A stretch of DNA of 64,000 bases, from the NCBI RefSeq assembly GCF_900091725.1, contig NZ_FMBW01000095.1:1-64000 (forward strand), given 5' to 3'. The stretch is from Streptomyces sp. DvalAA-43. Lineage in GTDB: Bacteria > Actinomycetota > Actinomycetes > Streptomycetales > Streptomycetaceae. The translations under genes were made by a program, and so were the position numbers. Shown here piece after piece: positions 47,713 to 56,174 of this stretch. The notes under the pieces were generated by a model that made no database searches, had not been told where the DNA came from, and saw nothing but the letters and a program-made list of their open reading frames with translations. Position 1 is the stretch's first letter; every line of letters begins with the position of its first letter.

Positions 47713-48663
47713 TCATCCCGGACCGGCCCGGAACGCCCGGCGGTACGCCCCCGGCGTGGTACCCAGCATGCCGAGGAAGCGTCTGCGGAGGTTGGTGGCC
47801 GAGGAGAGACCTACGCGGCGGGCGACGGCGTCCAGGGGGAGGTCGGAGGACTCCAGCAGGTCCCGTGCCGTGGCGATCCGCCGGGCAAGCAGCCACTGCC
47901 CCGGGCTGGTGCCCAGCTGATCGGCGAACCGTCGGGCGAGGGTGCGCGTCGAGACGCCCGCGTGCGCGGCCATGGTCTCGATGGTCATCGGCTCGCCCAG
48001 TCGCCCGGTGATCCATTCCAGCAACGGCGCGAGTGTGCCGTCGATCTGTCGGGGATGCGGCGGTGCCGCGTACTGCAGCTGTCCGCCCTCACGGTGGGGC
48101 GGCATGACCATGGTCCGTGCGACATGTGCCGCGTACCGGGCGCCGTGGTCGTTACGGACCAGGTGCATGCACAGGTCGATTCCGGCTCCGGCGCCGGCGC
48201 TGGTGGCCACGTCACCGTGGTCGACGTACAGCACATCCGGGTCGACGCGGACCTGCGGGAAACGCGCGGCAAGGTCGTCGGCCCGTGCCCAATGGGTGGT
48301 CGCCCGGCGTCCGTCGAGCAGCCCGGCGTGCGCCAGCGCGAAGGATCCGGAGCAGATACTGACCACCCGCGCCCCGCGGGAGTGCGCGTGGCGCAGCGCC
48401 CGGACGACCGGAGGCGAGGGTGGCTCCTCTGTGGGCGGCCAGCCCGGGACGATCACGGTGTCGGCCCGGTCGAGCGCGTCCAGTCCGTCGGTCACGAGCA
48501 TGTCGTATCCGGCGTGCGTCGTGACCGGGCCGGGGTGCTCGGTGCACACGCCGAAGGCGTACCGCGTCGGGAGTCCCTGCCGTTCGATCCCGAACACCTG
48601 GGCCGCGCAGCCGAGTTCGAAGGTCGATTGGGGTGGATGGACGAGCGCCACTACTCGATGCAT
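47713..48663 (-). CDS. GlxA-type AraC-family regulator with DJ-1/PfpI domain
   Basis: The 316-residue protein joins an N-terminal DJ-1/PfpI-like domain (about 1-185; VVSICSGSFALAHAGLLDGR gives the nucleophile-elbow cysteine) to a C-terminal AraC double helix-turn-helix (about 215-312; TIETMAAHAGVSTRTLARRF and LDAVARRVGLSSATNLRRRF). It is a transcriptional regulator whose ligand is unknown. ATG 48663 is used; an alternative ATG lies 30 bp upstream. It is divergent from the small cupin gene, which it may regulate. Confidence 0.9.
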   Translation of the reverse strand: MHRVVALVHPPQSTFELGCAAQVFGIERQGLPTRYAFGVCTEHPGPVTTHAGYDMLVTDGLDALDRADTVIVPGWPPTEEPPSPPVVRALRHAHSRGARVVSICSGSFALAHAGLLDGRRATTHWARADDLAARFPQVRVDPDVLYVDHGDVATSAGAGAGIDLCMHLVRNDHGARYAAHVARTMVMPPHREGGQLQYAAPPHPRQIDGTLAPLLEWITGRLGEPMTIETMAAHAGVSTRTLARRFADQLGTSPGQWLLARRIATARDLLESSDLPLDAVARRVGLSSATNLRRRFLGMLGTTPGAYRRAFRAGPG

Positions 48664-48733
48664 GGCAGGAAAGTACCGTGAGATGTCATTCATGACACTC
48701 GGCGGGGCGACGGCCGCCCGTCAGGCTGACCCC

Positions 48734-49066
48734 ATGACGACGGAACAGAACGCGCCTGCCTGCGAGTGGTCCACCGTCCGGGACGCTCCGGTCCGCGAAC
48801 TCTTCCCGGGTATCCGCCTGCGCCCGCTGTGGAACGGGGACAACGGTGCGAAGGCCTACGTGCTGGAGATGGACGCGAACACGCGCTGGCAGGGGGTCGA
48901 TGTCCACGAACCCGGACCCGAGGAGGTCTTCGTGGTCTCCGGCACCTTCAACGACGGCGACCGGGACTACCCGGTCGGCTCCTTCATCCACGCCCCCGCG
49001 GGTTCCTCGCACGTCCCGCAGACGACGACGGGGTGCACGTTGTTCCTGTTCTATCCAGAAGGCTAA
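48734..49066 (+). CDS. Small cupin protein whose stop codon lies in a MITE
   Basis: The 110-residue single-domain cupin (LRPLWNGDNGAKAYVLEMDA, then VHEPGPEEVFVVSGTFNDGD and SFIHAPAGSSHVPQT) resembles ChrR-type anti-sigma cupin domains, with metal ligands H, E and H. The stop codon TAA (49064-49066) is the first part of the MITE inverted repeat, so the C-terminus could have been altered by the insertion, although FYPEG is a normal family ending. It is divergent from the GlxA-type regulator. Confidence 0.82.
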   Translation: MTTEQNAPACEWSTVRDAPVRELFPGIRLRPLWNGDNGAKAYVLEMDANTRWQGVDVHEPGPEEVFVVSGTFNDGDRDYPVGSFIHAPAGSSHVPQTTTGCTLFLFYPEG

Positions 49067-49230
49067 GGGCTGTCCCGTAATCCCTGGTGGATCAGCGTGC
49101 GGCGTCGGACGCGGTGCATCGCAAGGCGGAGGGACGCCCGAATACTGGATGTATTCGGGCGTTCCGACAACGCGGCGAGGTGCCGTGGCCGTCGTCGCAC
49201 GCCCACCAGGGATTACGGGACAGCCCTTAG
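49063..49230. mobile_element. 168-bp MITE with perfect 28-bp terminal inverted repeats
   Basis: The ends 49063-49090 and 49203-49230 are exact reverse complements (outer sequence CTAAGGGCTGTCCCGTAATC). A TA at each edge may be the target duplication. Inside is a second perfect hairpin: CGCCCGAATAC, TGGAT, GTATTCGGGCG (about 49135-49161). There is no coding capacity. Such elements are mobilised by IS5/IS630-type transposases supplied elsewhere. Perfect ends indicate recent insertion. Confidence 0.9.
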
Positions 49231-49288
49231 GGACCCTTGTTCGGGGGCGTGTGCCCGCCGCACGGCTCGCCCGGCTGCGCAGTGCGCT

Positions 49289-50230
49289 TCAGGCGGACGG
49301 GGTGATGAAGTAGTGGCCCTTGTCGAGATCGTCGATGAGCCCCGGCCGTGTCGGCTGCCAGCCCGTCAGTTCCCGGGTCAGCGCACTGGAGGCAGGCTGG
49401 TCCATGGAGAGCACCGCGGAGAGCCAGCCGAAGTGCTCGGCGGCCTCCTCGGGCGGGACGGCGGCCACCGGAACGTTCAGATGGCGGCCGATCACCTCGG
49501 CGATCTCGCGCAGGGACACGCCCTCGTCGGCGACGGCGTGCAGCGTCGAGCCTGCCGGGGCCGCCTCCAGGGCGATGCGGAACATGTGCGCGGAGTCCAG
49601 GCGGTGGACGGCCGGCCAGCGGTTGGCCCCGTCGCCGTAGTGGCCCGCCACGCCCTTGTCGCGGGCGGTCCGGACCAGGGAGGCGACAAAACCCTTGTCG
49701 CCTTCGCCGTGGTTGGTGCGCGGCAGCCGTACGACGGATGAGCGGACGCCTCGGTCGGCGAGGGAGAGCACCCACTCGGCCGTGGCCAGACGGGTCACCA
49801 TGCCGACGGCCTCGGGCGGGACGGCGTCGAGCGGGACGTACCCGTGCCCGTCGCGCTCGGTCGCCGCACGACCTGCCTCCACGGGTGTACCGGAGGCGAG
49901 GACGAACGGTTTGCCGGTGCCGACCAGCACCTCCCCCATCGTCTCGGCCGCGCGCCGGTCGGCATCGGCGGCGCCCCTGAAGTCGCCCTGCGCGAAGGCG
50001 ACTTCGTGATGGAACGCCAGGTGGATCACGGCGTCAGCCGCGGCGGACGCCTCCCGCAGGACGTCGAGATCGTCGAGGGAGCCACGGACCACCTCGGTCC
50101 CGGCCGCGGCAAGAGCGTCGGCGGAGGCGTCCGAACGGGCGAGGCCGACGACCTGATGACCCCCGGCCATCAGGTCGGGGACGAGCGCGGAGCCGATCCA
50201 GCCGGACGCGCCGGTGACGAAGACACGCAT
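49289..50230 (-). CDS. NAD(P)-dependent epimerase/dehydratase-like SDR
   Basis: The 313-residue protein opens MRVFVTGASGWIGSALVPDL (GxxGxxG nucleotide-binding loop) and belongs to the atypical/extended SDR group that includes YeeZ/NmrA-like proteins; the PRTNHGEGDKGFVASLVR and HYGDGANRWPAVHRLD blocks are typical. The active-site YxxxK is not obvious, so an oxidoreductase role is uncertain. A full SD (AAGGAGGT) precedes the ATG at 50228-50230. It is divergent from a TetR gene with two operators between them. Confidence 0.88.
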   Translation of the reverse strand: MRVFVTGASGWIGSALVPDLMAGGHQVVGLARSDASADALAAAGTEVVRGSLDDLDVLREASAAADAVIHLAFHHEVAFAQGDFRGAADADRRAAETMGEVLVGTGKPFVLASGTPVEAGRAATERDGHGYVPLDAVPPEAVGMVTRLATAEWVLSLADRGVRSSVVRLPRTNHGEGDKGFVASLVRTARDKGVAGHYGDGANRWPAVHRLDSAHMFRIALEAAPAGSTLHAVADEGVSLREIAEVIGRHLNVPVAAVPPEEAAEHFGWLSAVLSMDQPASSALTRELTGWQPTRPGLIDDLDKGHYFITPSA

Positions 50231-50287
50231 GTGAGGGACCTCCTTGTGCCACGGCCTGCGCCGCCCGGCGGCACGGCCACGAGGGTC

Positions 50288-50337
50288 GATGTCAATGACT
50301 GACATCAGCGTAACGGGTGATGACAGAGACTGTCATC
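50288..50337. promoter_or_regulatory. Two 19-bp palindromic TetR-type operators
   Basis: Site 1 (50288-50306) is GATGTCA, 5 bp, TGACATC; site 2 (50319-50337) is GATGACA, 5 bp, TGTCATC. Both are perfect with equal spacers and start 31 bp apart, between the epimerase and TetR starts. Confidence 0.75.
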
Positions 50338-50352
50338 GCTATGATCGGGGAC

Positions 50353-50916
50353 ATGGGACGATGGGAGCCGAACGCGCGCGGGCGCCTGGAGCAGGCGGCG
50401 CTTGATCTGTTCAGCGAGCGCGGGTTCGACGCGACCACCGTCAAGGAGATCGCCGAGCGCGCGGGGCTGACGGAGCGCACGTTCTTCCGTCACTTCGCCG
50501 ACAAGCGCGAGGTTCTGTTCGGCTCCAGCCCTCTCCAGGAATCCCTCGTCACCGCGCTCGACGCCGGTCCGGACACCGTGGCGCCGATCGACGCGATAGC
50601 CGTAGCCCTGCGGGTCACGGCCGATCTGCTCCAGGAGCGCCGGGAGCTCGCCCGTCGGCGCCAGGCCATCATCGACGCCCACACCGAGCTCCAGGAGCGC
50701 GAGCTGATCAAGCTCGCCTCGCTCTCCTCGGCGCTCGCCGACGCGCTGCGCCGGCGTGGCGTCGCGGAGCCGGCCGCGAGTCTGGCCGCCGAGGCGGGGA
50801 TAGCCGTTTTCAAGATCGCTTTCGTGCGCTGGGTCAATGAATCGAACCGGCAGGACCTGCCGGAACTGGTCCAGGACGCGCTCGACGAACTCAAGGCCGT
50901 GACCGCGGGCAAGTGA
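50353..50916 (+). CDS. TetR-family regulator
   Basis: The 187-residue protein has a typical TetR DNA-binding domain (NARGRLEQAALDLFSERGFD then TTVKEIAERAGLTERTFFRH, F, residues 6-46) and a helical ligand domain. I choose ATG 50353 (MGRWEPNA, the usual start); upstream ATG/GTG codons at 50317-50341 would place the start inside operator site 2. It likely represses itself and the divergent SDR gene. Confidence 0.9.
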   Translation: MGRWEPNARGRLEQAALDLFSERGFDATTVKEIAERAGLTERTFFRHFADKREVLFGSSPLQESLVTALDAGPDTVAPIDAIAVALRVTADLLQERRELARRRQAIIDAHTELQERELIKLASLSSALADALRRRGVAEPAASLAAEAGIAVFKIAFVRWVNESNRQDLPELVQDALDELKAVTAGK

Positions 50917-51046
50917 CCGTCGCCGCCTCCGCGCCGCCCGGCGCACGGTCGCGGCGCCCCCCGCGCCGGGCGAACCCGTCCGGCTCGTCGGTGACGGAGG
51001 TGTTCGTACCGAAGCCCCGAGCCACCCGGTCCGCCGACCGGCGGAG

Positions 51047-51463
51047 TCAGCGTTCCCGAATACGCCACCACCACCAGCGCCCGGCGGTCCACTCGCTCAC
51101 CCGGCCCGGGTTCGGGAGGGTACGACGCTCGAACTCCACGTCGATCCGCTCCACCAGGCGACCCAGATCCGCTCGGGCTCCCCGGGGCAGATACCGCAGC
51201 GCCACAGCGAGGTCGTCGCGGGCGTCCTCGATCTCGATGCCGGGACTCTCGCCGGGGCCGGTCAAGTAGCGTCCCGGCTGCATGAAAGCCCACTCGAACC
51301 GGCTCAGGGCATCGGCGACTGCGTCCGGCCAGAGATGTTCGGCTTCAACACGTCGCACTGCCGCCCGGGTTCGGGCCGATACGCCCGCGATGCGACAGAC
51401 TCGTATATGTCTGGGCGGCCGCCACCGCTCGGCGCGGACGGCCTTCGGACGCCTACACGGCAT
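51047..51463 (-). CDS. Conserved hypothetical protein
   Basis: The 138-residue protein is rich in Arg and Trp. The C-terminal half (ALRYLPRGARADLGRLVERI then DVEFERRTLPNP and GRWWWWRIRER) is a pattern I know from Streptomyces hypothetical proteins without assigned function. AAAGG lies before the ATG at 51463. No motif points to an activity. Confidence 0.65.
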   Translation of the reverse strand: MPCRRPKAVRAERWRPPRHIRVCRIAGVSARTRAAVRRVEAEHLWPDAVADALSRFEWAFMQPGRYLTGPGESPGIEIEDARDDLAVALRYLPRGARADLGRLVERIDVEFERRTLPNPGRVSEWTAGRWWWWRIRER

Positions 51464-51595
51464 CGGCCTTTCGGATCAGAACCATGCCGGCATTCTGCCA
51501 CGGCCCTCGCCTTCGGAGAGGGCCGGTGGACTCGGCTCCGCTCCGGCGTCCGCCCCGCAGGCCCCACGTGCACTCCGGCAGGAAACCCAGCGAGA

Positions 51596-51620
51596 AAAGG
51601 CGACATGATCTGTCGCCTTT
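51596..51620. promoter_or_regulatory. Perfect 25-bp palindromic operator before the SDR gene
   Basis: AAAGGCGACA (51596-51605) and TGTCGCCTTT (51611-51620) flank TGATC. The site ends 18 bp before the ATG at 51639, so a bound protein would block transcription or initiation. The core GACA-N5-TGTC is shared with TetR site 2 at 50319-50337. Confidence 0.75.
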
Positions 51621-51638
51621 AGCATGCACCGTAGTGCC

Positions 51639-52598
51639 ATGAGCAAGCACACGAACACCCAGCACACCAGCCAGGACGGCCCGCTCGCCGGTCGGATCGC
51701 GCTCGTCGCCGGAGCCACCCGCGGCGCCGGACGCGCCCTCGCCGTCGAACTCGGCCGCGCCGGCGCCACCGTCTACGTCACCGGCCGTACCACCCGCGAG
51801 CACGTCAGCGAGGTCGGCCGGACCACGGAGACCATCGAGGGAACCGCGGAACTGGTCACCGCGGCCGGTGGCACCGGTATCGCCGTTCCCACCGATCACC
51901 TGGACGAGGAGCGGGTACGCGCCCTTGTCGGGCGGATCGACCGCGAACAGGGGCGGCTCGACATCCTGGTCAACGACCTCTGGGGCGGCGAGCACCTGCT
52001 CACCGGATCCGTCTTCGGCAAGAAGAGCTGGGAGACACCGCTCGCCGACGGCCTGCGCATCCTCGAACTCGGCGTCCGCTCGCATGTGATCACCGCGGCG
52101 CTCGCCCTCCCGCTCCTGGTGCGCTCGGACGCGCCGCTGCACGTGGAGGTCACCGACGGCACGGCGGTCTCCAACCGCCGGTACCGCGAGAACCTCTACT
52201 ACGACCTCGCGAAGAACGCCCCCATCCGGATCGCCTTCGGACTGGGCCAGGAACTGGCGGAGTACGGAGGGACGGCCGTCGCCGTCACGCCGGGCTTCCT
52301 GCGCTCGGAACAGATGCTCGCCCACTTCGGCGTGCGGGAGGAGAACTGGCGCGACGCCATCGCCCAGGAGCCGGGCTTCGCGGTCGCCGAGTCGCCCCAC
52401 TACCTCGCCCGCGCGATCGCCGCCCTCGCCGCCGACCCGGACCGGGCCACCCGCTGGAACGGGAAGTCCACCTCCAGCGCGGAGCTCGCCAGGACGTATG
52501 ACATTCGGGACGTGGACGGCAGCCGGCCCGACGCGTGGGCGTACTTCGAGGACGTCACGTACGCCGGGAAGGACAGCTCCCCGGACGACTACCGCTGA
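51639..52598 (+). CDS. SDR-family oxidoreductase
   Basis: The 319-residue classical-type SDR has GATRGAGRALAVELGRAG (NAD(P)-binding TGxxxGxG variant, about 25-42), DILVNDLWGG in place of the NNAG motif, and YRENLYYDLAKNAPI with the catalytic YxxxK replaced by the nearby Y-Y-D-L-A-K spacing. The substrate is unknown. The ATG at 51639 lies directly behind the 25-bp palindrome, so it is tightly regulated. The regulator gene is not obvious; the TetR 1.3 kb upstream is a candidate. Confidence 0.85.
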   Translation: MSKHTNTQHTSQDGPLAGRIALVAGATRGAGRALAVELGRAGATVYVTGRTTREHVSEVGRTTETIEGTAELVTAAGGTGIAVPTDHLDEERVRALVGRIDREQGRLDILVNDLWGGEHLLTGSVFGKKSWETPLADGLRILELGVRSHVITAALALPLLVRSDAPLHVEVTDGTAVSNRRYRENLYYDLAKNAPIRIAFGLGQELAEYGGTAVAVTPGFLRSEQMLAHFGVREENWRDAIAQEPGFAVAESPHYLARAIAALAADPDRATRWNGKSTSSAELARTYDIRDVDGSRPDAWAYFEDVTYAGKDSSPDDYR

Positions 52599-52649
52599 TC
52601 ACCGGTCCCGCGCCCGCTGTCCCGCCCCGCAGCCCCCTGGGTGTCCGCC

Positions 52650-54158
52650 TCACGCGTCCGGCACCCAGCTCCCGTGGAAGCCGAGCGGGACCCGCCCCGG
52701 CAGATGGACGCGGGCCAGGGGGCGGCCGGTGAAGTCCTGTGCGGAGAGGATCACCAGGTCGCTCGCGCCGCGGTCGGGGTCGTGCACATAGGACAGGAGG
52801 TAGCCGTCGTCCTCGTCCCGTGCCCCGCGGCGCGGCACGAAGACGGGTTCCCCGGCCGCCGCGCCGTCCGGGAAGCGGTGCACCTGTCGGCTGCCGCGCA
52901 GCATGTCGTGCTTCACCAGGCAGTTGGTGAACTTGTCGTCCGGCGGCACCCCGTCGACCGTCTCGTAGGCGCGCCACATCTCCGCCGCGCTCGCCGCGTA
53001 CGCGAAACGGTGCCGACGCGACACCAGGGACTCGTTGACGCGGGGGAACTCCTGCGGCAGGTCGTCGATCCGGGTGCTGTGGACGCGGCCCGCACGCAGG
53101 TCGATGGTCCAGCGGTCCAGTACGGGTGTGCCGGTCGCGGAGGGCCCCCCGTTGCCCCGGCCCGCAGCGTAGAACGGCGCGGGCATGGTGGTGAGTTCCA
53201 TGACGATGGTGTCGCCCTGGTCATAGGCGTTGAGCGTGTGCGAGTAGTACACCGGATCGATCTCGAACCAGCGGGTGGCGCCGCCGGTCCGCGGCATCAC
53301 CCCCACCCTCATCGGGTGCTCCGGGTTCCAGACGTACGGCACGAGTGCGCCCGCCTCGGCGGCTGCCACGTCGAAGGTGATCGGCAGGTCGACGATCACC
53401 ACGTACGTCTTCGTGAGGGCGAAGTCGTGCATCATCGGGGCGTCCGCCACCGGAATCCTGGTGGTCCGTGCCACCCGGCCGGTCCGGTCGATCATGAGGT
53501 GGCGCACATGGTCCCAGGTCGGGTAGTACGCCACCGCGTGCAGTTCGTCCGCCACCGCGTCGTACTTGGTGTGTGCGGTGAACGCGCCCTCCAGCGTGGA
53601 GCGGAAGTCGTAGGGCCGCACCGTGTTCAGCTCGCCGTCCAGTTCGTACGGCAGCGGTCCGCTCTCCTGCAGGGCCAGGATGCGCCCCTTGTACGGGATG
53701 ACGTGGGTGTTGCAGGCGAAGTCGTCCGGCGGGACCTCGCCCGGGTACGGCTCACCCAGTTTCCGTGCCACCTGCGAGGAGCGGACCCACCGGTTGCGGT
53801 ACCACTCGGCACGCCCGTCGCGCAGCCGCACCCCGTGCACCATGCCGTCGCCGAGCATCCAGTGGTGGGCCCGCGGGTCCTCGACGCCCAGTGCGTTGGG
53901 GCCGGTGCGCAGATAGCGGCCGTCGAGGTCGCGCGGTATCCGGCCGGTCACCCGGAGGCCGAACTCGGTGAGTTCCTCGGTGACCGGGGCGAAGGCGCCC
54001 TCCAGGAACGGGAACGAGTCGCTGCCTCCGGCCTCCGTGCCGGGGGCGGCGGCCTGCGCCGCGGTGGCGCAGCGGCCGAGACCGTATCCTCCGACGACGC
54101 TTCCGGCCGCCGCGAGTGTCGCTCCCTGGAGGATCCTTCGGCGTGTATGACTGGTCAT
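52650..54158 (-). CDS. Carotenoid-cleavage-oxygenase family protein, Tat signal
   Basis: The 502-residue protein begins with a twin-arginine signal (TRRRILQGATLAAAGSVVGG, cleavage probably near AQA-AA at residue 35-37), so it is predicted to be exported folded. The four iron-binding histidines fit NTHVIPY, TWDHVRH, MMHDFALT and the C-terminal GFHGSW. RYLRTGPNAL and HWMLGDGMVHGVRLRDG are family hallmarks. It would cleave carotenoid, stilbene or lignin-type double bonds with Fe(II). Export is unusual for carotenoid substrates and hints at an extracellular phenylpropanoid or polymer target (inference). It is monocistronic. Confidence 0.9.
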   Translation of the reverse strand: MTSHTRRRILQGATLAAAGSVVGGYGLGRCATAAQAAAPGTEAGGSDSFPFLEGAFAPVTEELTEFGLRVTGRIPRDLDGRYLRTGPNALGVEDPRAHHWMLGDGMVHGVRLRDGRAEWYRNRWVRSSQVARKLGEPYPGEVPPDDFACNTHVIPYKGRILALQESGPLPYELDGELNTVRPYDFRSTLEGAFTAHTKYDAVADELHAVAYYPTWDHVRHLMIDRTGRVARTTRIPVADAPMMHDFALTKTYVVIVDLPITFDVAAAEAGALVPYVWNPEHPMRVGVMPRTGGATRWFEIDPVYYSHTLNAYDQGDTIVMELTTMPAPFYAAGRGNGGPSATGTPVLDRWTIDLRAGRVHSTRIDDLPQEFPRVNESLVSRRHRFAYAASAAEMWRAYETVDGVPPDDKFTNCLVKHDMLRGSRQVHRFPDGAAAGEPVFVPRRGARDEDDGYLLSYVHDPDRGASDLVILSAQDFTGRPLARVHLPGRVPLGFHGSWVPDA

Positions 54159-54694
54159 CGCTCTCCCCGTTCGTGGTCGGTGCCGACGGGTCCTCGTCGG
54201 CGCTGGGAAAGAGTCTGCTGCGTGGCCGACGGTGCGTCAGGCGGCCTGGGACCCTTGTGCGGGTGTCGCTGGCACCACCCCTCGCAAGGGCTCAGACCGG
54301 GGGCGCCACGAGGCCGGTGATCGCTCTGGTGGCGTACGCGCGGTGGTCGGCCCAATGCCGGGGTCGTCGGCCAGTTGGCCGACCAGAACCTTCAGGACGT
54401 GGAGGACGCCGGTTCCGAGCCGGGCGGCGGTGTCGCGTGTGTGCTCGGGAAGCCCGGCGTTCACGGCTTGACGCTCCTCGCCGGTCGGTCCGGTCCGCGA
54501 GAGGAACTCCCCCGTGGATCTGATACGTTGCCTGGCAGTACGTACGCCTCCCGGCTGGGTCACACCTCCGCCAGGGAGGCTTTTTTGTGTCCCGGCTCGT
54601 CCGCGGGCCGGGTACACCGCGCGCCCACGACGGCCGAGCGACCCCGAAGACGCTACGGCCACTGCCGAACCGCAGAACATGACGGAGGAGATCC
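54159..54694. other. Intergenic region with an intrinsic terminator
   Basis: No gene is supported. A minus-strand frame near 54300-54540 (TGEERQAVNAGLPEHTRDTA) has plausible composition but no known relative. The plus-strand terminator at 54546-54586 is the clearest element and implies a short plus-strand transcript that ends before the GNAT gene. Confidence 0.5.
54546..54586 (+). terminator. Intrinsic terminator or attenuator upstream of the GNAT gene
   Basis: GCCTCCC (54546-54552) pairs with GGGAGGC (54574-54580) and is followed by six T. No annotated plus-strand gene ends here, so it may stop a leader or small RNA. The loop is 21 nt. Confidence 0.65.
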
Positions 54695-55219
54695 ATGACC
54701 GACCCATCCATGCGGCTCGCATCCGTGCGCCTCGCCGGTCCCGCCGACCGGCCGACGCTGGAGCGCCTCTGGTTGATGTTCCGGCACGACATGTCCGAGT
54801 TCGACGGTGTCACGCCCGACCCGGACGGAACCTTCCGAAGCGATCGGCTCCACGCCGCCTTCACCGACGCCGACTACGCGCCCTATCTCCTGACCAGCGG
54901 CGCATTCCCCGTGGGTCTGGCTCTCGTTCGTGGCCTGACCGGGCCCACGCGCGTACTGAACAGCTTCTTCGTGGTGCGTGGCGTACGCGGGACGGGGATC
55001 GGACTGCGCGCCGTCCAGGAGGTCGTGGCGGCATACCCGGGACCGTGGGCGGTCGCCTTTCAGCAGGGCAATGTCTCCGCGGTCCGGTTCTGGCGTCGCG
55101 TCGCCGCCGAGATCGCGGGCGAGGCGTGGACCGAGGAACGCAGGGCGGTGCCGGGCCGCCCGGATCTGCCACCGGACAGCTGGATCTCGTTCACCGCCCC
55201 GGCCGGCGGCCAGGGCTGA
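54695..55219 (+). CDS. GNAT-family N-acetyltransferase
   Basis: The 174-residue protein has the GNAT fold: a VRLAGPADRPTLERLWLMFR opening, and the acetyl-CoA loop VRGVRGTGIGLRAVQEVVAA (R/Q-x-x-G-x-G/A pattern, about 94-113), followed by AFQQGNVSAVRFWRRV. The acceptor amine is unknown. GGAGGAG lies 7 nt before the ATG. The upstream terminator may control its expression. Confidence 0.87.
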   Translation: MTDPSMRLASVRLAGPADRPTLERLWLMFRHDMSEFDGVTPDPDGTFRSDRLHAAFTDADYAPYLLTSGAFPVGLALVRGLTGPTRVLNSFFVVRGVRGTGIGLRAVQEVVAAYPGPWAVAFQQGNVSAVRFWRRVAAEIAGEAWTEERRAVPGRPDLPPDSWISFTAPAGGQG

Positions 55220-55285
55220 CCGCCGCGTAGCGCCTGCGCCTCTGCCGGTCCGACCAGCCCGCGCAGGCCGGGCCGGCACGGCCGG

Positions 55286-56089
55286 TCAGACCACGAGCAG
55301 CATCGCGACCGTCACGACGACGAGCAGTCCGATGTAGGCCCAGGCGTGGATACGGTCGGGGATACGGGGCGGGCGTCGCCGCAGCACCGCGATCACCGGC
55401 AGTGCTCCCAGGAGCAGCGCCGCGGCGGCGCGGAGGTCGATGAGCCCCACCAGATGCACCCGCGCGTGCGCGGCGGCGGGGACCGCTGCCACGTACAGGG
55501 AGACCACGGTGGCCGGGAACGCGATCGCGAGGGTGAGGGGGTTGGCCAGCGCGGTCGCCACCTGCATCGTGTGCCCGGCCCGCCGCATCGCCGGGACCGT
55601 CATGACGCTGCCGCCCACGCCGAGGAAGGCGGCGACCCCTCCGATCGGTGCGCCGAGGGCGGACGGCAGCGGACGCGGAGCATCCGGTGTCGTCCCGCCC
55701 CGGGTGTCCGGGCGCAGGAAGCCGGGGCGCAGGAGCAGGTCGGCGATGGTGAGGGCCACGTACGCGACGAACGCCCAGTGGGCCAGAGCAGCCGGAGCGA
55801 GGCGGGTGGCGAACGCGCCGGCCGTGGCACCGGTCGCCAGCAGGAGGAGCAGTGTTCCACTGCCGCGCAGTGAGAGGAGCACCCGCCGGGGTGTGACGGC
55901 CGTCGCGAATCCCGCGTTCACCACCATCACCAGGGCCGAGGTGGCCGTCGCCACCCGCATCGCGTCCGTGCCGAGCGCGGCGTCCGCCCAGACCACGACC
56001 GGCACCGCGACGAACCCTCCACCGAAGCCGAACAACACGGTCGTCACTCCGGTGAGGAGCCCGACCCCGACCAACATCACGAAGTCCAT
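55286..56089 (-). CDS. TauE/SafE (TSUP) family membrane transporter
   Basis: The 267-residue protein has about eight membrane segments in two repeats (LVGVGLLTGVTTVLFGFGGG and AAFLGVGGSVMTVPAMRRAG, both with the family GxGGG/GxGGS turn). TSUP proteins export sulfite, sulfonates or related anions. The ATG at 56087-56089 begins MDFVMLVGVGLL. It is divergent from an AraC-type regulator, its likely controller. Confidence 0.9.
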   Translation of the reverse strand: MDFVMLVGVGLLTGVTTVLFGFGGGFVAVPVVVWADAALGTDAMRVATATSALVMVVNAGFATAVTPRRVLLSLRGSGTLLLLLATGATAGAFATRLAPAALAHWAFVAYVALTIADLLLRPGFLRPDTRGGTTPDAPRPLPSALGAPIGGVAAFLGVGGSVMTVPAMRRAGHTMQVATALANPLTLAIAFPATVVSLYVAAVPAAAHARVHLVGLIDLRAAAALLLGALPVIAVLRRRPPRIPDRIHAWAYIGLLVVVTVAMLLVV

Positions 56090-56174
56090 GCTTCCCACTC
56101 CACCAGTTCGGGCAGATTTCTCGCATGCGATGTTCGGCTCAGTTCTTTCGTGTGTCGGCCAGTAAGGTGGACGG

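Noticed and set aside
52641..54320. 559-codon plus-strand frame
   Set aside because: It is antisense to the carotenoid oxygenase; composition is not protein-like.
54546..54586. T-box riboswitch
   Set aside because: There is a terminator stem but no recognisable T-box sequence or specifier loop, and the downstream gene is a GNAT rather than an aminoacyl-tRNA synthetase.
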